Below are positions 61,575-64,000 of a stretch of 64,000 nucleotides of DNA, piece after piece. Within the stretch, counting starts at the first letter, position 1. Every line of letters starts with the position of its first letter. Where the stretch lies: the NCBI RefSeq assembly GCF_037974355.1, contig NZ_CP150235.1:2852001-2916000 (forward strand). Reading direction: 5' to 3'. The translations under genes were made by a program, and so were the position numbers. Origin of the DNA: Paenibacillus sp. FSL R5-0517. GTDB lineage: Bacteria; Bacillota; Bacilli; Paenibacillales; Paenibacillaceae. The notes beneath the pieces are model-generated. The model saw nothing but the letters and a program-made list of their open reading frames with translations, made no database searches and was not told the DNA's origin.

Positions 61575-62390
61575 ATGTTTGCGATAATAAGTGGGCGCTT
61601 CGCCCATCACTTTTTTGAACATTTTGGAGAAAAGCAATGCATCAGTGTAGCCCACCGAGCGGGCAATATCACCAATGGTCAGACCGGGATCAAGGGTCAA
61701 TTCGGCTGCCCTGCGCATCCGGTAATGGACCAGATACGACTGGATACTGCTCCCCATCTGATCCTTGAAGAGAGAGCACAGGTAACTGCGCTGCAAGCCC
61801 ACATGGGCCGCGATGGACTGAACGGTAATAGCATTGGCGTAGTTCATTTCAATAAAGTCCATGACCTGCGTTACGTATGTTTCCTTCGAATAATCCTGCA
61901 TGGGTTGAAGATGCTCTGAGTTGGCCTGATCAATCAAAATGGAGAAAAATTGATAAAGCAAACCAGTCATACTGATCTCCCAGCCTTTGTGGGTGTGTCG
62001 CGAATTAATCATTCGATGCAGACAGGATCGCATCTCGTCATCCTCATTGCCCAGCTCAAAAATCGGGTGATGCTCAGACAGACAAGCCTGCTGTAAAAAG
62101 GTTTGGCTATTGCTACCTTGAAAAGCAACCCAGCTGTATTCCCAAGGGTCATCCTGATCTGCTTCGTAATGAACAACAGAATGCGGAACGATCAGAAAAC
62201 CTTGACCTTTGTGCAGGGTGTATGTTCTGCCTCCTACTTCGAAGGTGCCTTTGCCATTCAAAATATAATGAATTTTGTAATAGTCTCTCATGGCAGGGCC
62301 AAAGTGATGACCTGGTGTACAGGCTTCCGTACCATAATGAAGGAGCTGAAGCTCCTGAAAATGATTGCTTTTAAACATATATGTAATCAA
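61545..62390 (-). CDS. AraC-family regulator with cupin domain
   Basis: A 281-residue cytoplasmic regulator. The N-terminal cupin-like sugar-binding domain (about 20-110) shows HFGPAMRDYYKIHYILNGKGTFEVGGRTYTLHKGQGFLIVPHSVVHYEAD, and the C-terminal AraC helix-turn-helix (about 185-278) reads ITVQSIAAHVGLQRSYLCSLFK and TIGDIARSVGYTDALLFSKMFKK. Start is TTG 62390 after AGGAG, with ATG 62378 as alternative. It is divergent from the aldo/keto reductase gene, which it may control. Confidence 0.88.
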   Translation of the reverse strand: MITYMFKSNHFQELQLLHYGTEACTPGHHFGPAMRDYYKIHYILNGKGTFEVGGRTYTLHKGQGFLIVPHSVVHYEADQDDPWEYSWVAFQGSNSQTFLQQACLSEHHPIFELGNEDDEMRSCLHRMINSRHTHKGWEISMTGLLYQFFSILIDQANSEHLQPMQDYSKETYVTQVMDFIEMNYANAITVQSIAAHVGLQRSYLCSLFKDQMGSSIQSYLVHYRMRRAAELTLDPGLTIGDIARSVGYTDALLFSKMFKKVMGEAPTYYRKHKTAPSQLSC

Positions 62391-62591
62391 GGGTATTCAC
62401 TCCTGTACGATTTCATCTCATCTTGCATTTTAACATATTAATTAGATTAAAAGATCAATGATTTAACATTCGTTGGTATAGATAACAGTCATTTTTCCAT
62501 ATGGTTATAGTGAAATGCCATATCGTTTTGCCCGAGAAATGACTAAGATTAGAAGCAGCAAGGCAAACCTTACAGGAAAGTGAGAATAACG

Positions 62592-63596
62592 ATGCCCTAT
62601 ACTGCGAGTGAACAACGATATGATGAGATGAAATATGTACGTTCCGGTAAATCCGGAATCAGACTGCCGCAAATTGCGCTGGGTCTATGGCAGAACTTCG
62701 GTGGTAACCGTACGTTGGATATTCAGGAAGAGATGATTTTGCGTGCCTTCGACCTCGGAATTAACCATTTCGATCTGGCGAATAACTATGGTCCACCTCC
62801 AGGATCAGCGGAAGAGAACTTTGGTGTGATATATAAAAAACATCTGCGTCCTTATCGGGATGAGCTGCTTATTTCGTCAAAGGCTGGCTATCACATGTGG
62901 AATGGACCTTATGGCGAATGGGGTTCCCGCAAAAACCTCATTGCGAGCCTGGATCAAAGCCTTGGCCGGATGGGACTGGATTATGTAGACATTTTCTATC
63001 ATCACCGTCCAGATCCGGATACACCTTTGGAAGAGACCATGACAGCGCTGGATCATATCGTGCGGCAAGGTAAAGCACTGTATGTGGGGTTATCCAATTA
63101 TAATGCAGAACAGACGCAAGAAGCGGTGACCATTCTCCGTCGTCTGGGTACGCCGTGTCTGGTTCATCAGCCGAATTACTCCATGTTGAACCGCTGGATC
63201 GAAGACGGTTTGCAGGACGTACTGGATGAGCAGGGCGTAGGTTCAATAGCATTCTGTCCACTCGGCCGCGGCCAGTTGACGAATAAATATGTCGACAAGA
63301 TTAAGGAAGAACGAGCCAATCCAACAGGCAATTTGAAAAAAGAAGCTTATACGGACGAACGGATTGCCAAGTTCGATGCGCTTCAGGCGGTTGCAGAAAG
63401 AAGAGGTCAGACGATCTCTCAACTGGCTCTGAACTGGATCTTGCGCGGTAACCGTGTAACCTCCGCACTGATTGGTGCAAGCCGTGTGTCCCAGATCGAA
63501 GAAAACGTAGCTGCGCTCAAGGCACCGGACCTGACAACGGAAGAGTTGAATGAGATCGAAAGCATTCTTGATGGCATGGGTAATTATCCGTGGTAA
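62592..63596 (+). CDS. aldo/keto reductase, YghZ-like
   Basis: A 334-residue NADPH-dependent reductase (TIM barrel). Catalytic residues are seen in FDLANNYGPPPGSAEENFG (Asp, Tyr), LLISSKAGYHMW (Lys) and YHHRPDPDTP (His), and the C-terminal cofactor region has ALIGASRVSQIEENV. Start region YVRSGKSGIRLPQIALGLWQNFGG is close to E. coli YghZ, which reduces L-glyceraldehyde 3-phosphate and other aldehydes. ATG 62592 follows AGGAAAGTG; the GTG at 62580 lies in that site. A terminator follows. Confidence 0.9.
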   Translation: MPYTASEQRYDEMKYVRSGKSGIRLPQIALGLWQNFGGNRTLDIQEEMILRAFDLGINHFDLANNYGPPPGSAEENFGVIYKKHLRPYRDELLISSKAGYHMWNGPYGEWGSRKNLIASLDQSLGRMGLDYVDIFYHHRPDPDTPLEETMTALDHIVRQGKALYVGLSNYNAEQTQEAVTILRRLGTPCLVHQPNYSMLNRWIEDGLQDVLDEQGVGSIAFCPLGRGQLTNKYVDKIKEERANPTGNLKKEAYTDERIAKFDALQAVAERRGQTISQLALNWILRGNRVTSALIGASRVSQIEENVAALKAPDLTTEELNEIESILDGMGNYPW

Positions 63597-63662
63597 CATA
63601 CACAGTATAGCTGTGTGAAAATTATAGTTAGACAAAGATTATGGTAATAGAAAATTAATATG

Positions 63663-63703
63663 AAATGGTGCCGTCCTGATAACCAGGAAGGTGCCATTTT
63701 TTT
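63663..63703 (+). terminator. terminator of the aldo/keto reductase gene
   Basis: AATGGTGCC-TCCTG pairs with CAGGA-GGTGCCATT (two G-U), followed by seven T. Confidence 0.9.
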
Positions 63704-63814
63704 ATATGTCATTTTCTTTATAGGATAAGATCTATTATAATAGTTCATTAATTGACCTATGTTTATTTTTTTGGAATGAGCCTAGTTCATAGCACCTGGT
63801 CCTAGGATTTAGGG

Positions 63815-63820
63815 TATAAT
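63815..63820 (+). promoter_or_regulatory. -10 element ahead of the acyl-CoA synthetase gene
   Basis: A perfect TATAAT lies 43 bases before the start codon; the -35 region is poor. A TCCTAGGA palindrome just upstream (63800-63807) could be a regulatory site. Confidence 0.5.
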
Positions 63821-63862
63821 ATATAGAAGCTTTACATTTGAACTACGAAGGAGAGGCTCCAT

Positions 63863-64000
63863 TTGAACTTTGAACAGTGGATTTCGCCTGAAAGCTATAA
63901 CCTGACATCCGAGATGGAGAATCATCCATCAGACCGGATTGCACTTAGATGGCTCAGCGATCAACGAGAATTGGAAGAGATCACGTATGGTGATTTGTTC
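63863..64000 (+). CDS. acyl-CoA synthetase, N-terminus (partial)
   Basis: The frame is open from TTG 63863, nine bases after GAAGGAG, to the window end (46 codons). The residues NFEQWISPESYNLTSEME and PSDRIALRWLSDQREL-EITYGDLF match the start of AMP-forming acetyl/acyl-CoA synthetases of the medium-chain (YtcI/AcsA-like) type, which activate a carboxylic acid with ATP and CoA. The catalytic core lies outside the window, so the acid is unknown. Confidence 0.75.
   Translation, partial: MNFEQWISPESYNLTSEMENHPSDRIALRWLSDQRELEEITYGDLF

Overview
The window is a chromosomal stretch from a low-to-medium GC, spore-former-type Firmicute, most likely Paenibacillus. Pointers to this are strong AGGAGG ribosome-binding sites, frequent TTG starts, sensor-type AraC regulators beside LplABC-type sugar transporters, SLH-domain surface proteins, Bce-type peptide-resistance modules and many two-component systems. 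No rRNA, tRNA, phage, transposase or CRISPR array was seen. The species call is inference from gene content, not from a marker gene.

Layout. 1-11.2 kb is a carbohydrate-uptake block: the end of a ROK protein, an MFS transporter, a membrane-bound AraC sensor-regulator, a small unknown protein, a lipoprotein and two permeases of an ABC importer without its own ATPase, a 169-bp inverted-repeat element, a predicted alpha/alpha-barrel protein and a sugar isomerase/epimerase. 11.2-17.3 kb (minus strand) holds a ComP/ComA-like two-component pair, an SLH-anchored serine hydrolase and a P-loop kinase. 17.5-24.2 kb holds a PadR regulator with an FtsW-like membrane protein, an SgrR-like regulator, a DUF4173-like membrane protein and a yidC gene preceded by a probable MifM-like arrest-peptide leader whose mRNA can fold over the yidC ribosome-binding site. 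24.3-29.1 kb has a LuxR regulator divergent from a methyltransferase/dehydrogenase pair, then a small protein and an amidohydrolase. 29.2-32.4 kb has a dockerin protein next to a cohesin-SLH protein.

32.6-36.6 kb is a fused ABC transporter with its own response regulator and kinase. 36.8-44 kb has a UbiD decarboxylase, an HD-GYP protein, an SRPBCC protein, a 52-residue membrane microprotein, an MFS exporter divergent from its TetR regulator, and a 2-hydroxyacid dehydrogenase. 44-46.6 kb is a LacI regulator divergent from butanediol dehydrogenase, with matching palindromic operators in front of both. 46.7-51.2 kb has a predicted secreted propeller-like protein, an old yellow enzyme and a lipoprotein GH3 hexosaminidase. 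51.3-56 kb is a complete BceRS-BceAB-like module. 56.1-64 kb has an HpaB-type monooxygenase, a further two-component system preceded by four direct repeats at 11-bp spacing, an AI-2E-family permease, an Asp23 protein, an AraC regulator divergent from an aldo/keto reductase, and the start of an acyl-CoA synthetase.

Most interesting: the yidC leader (22958-23308), the dockerin/cohesin-SLH pair, the ComPA-like pair without a visible pheromone gene, the 169-bp element inside the sugar operon, and several direct or inverted repeats that look like response-regulator or repressor sites.
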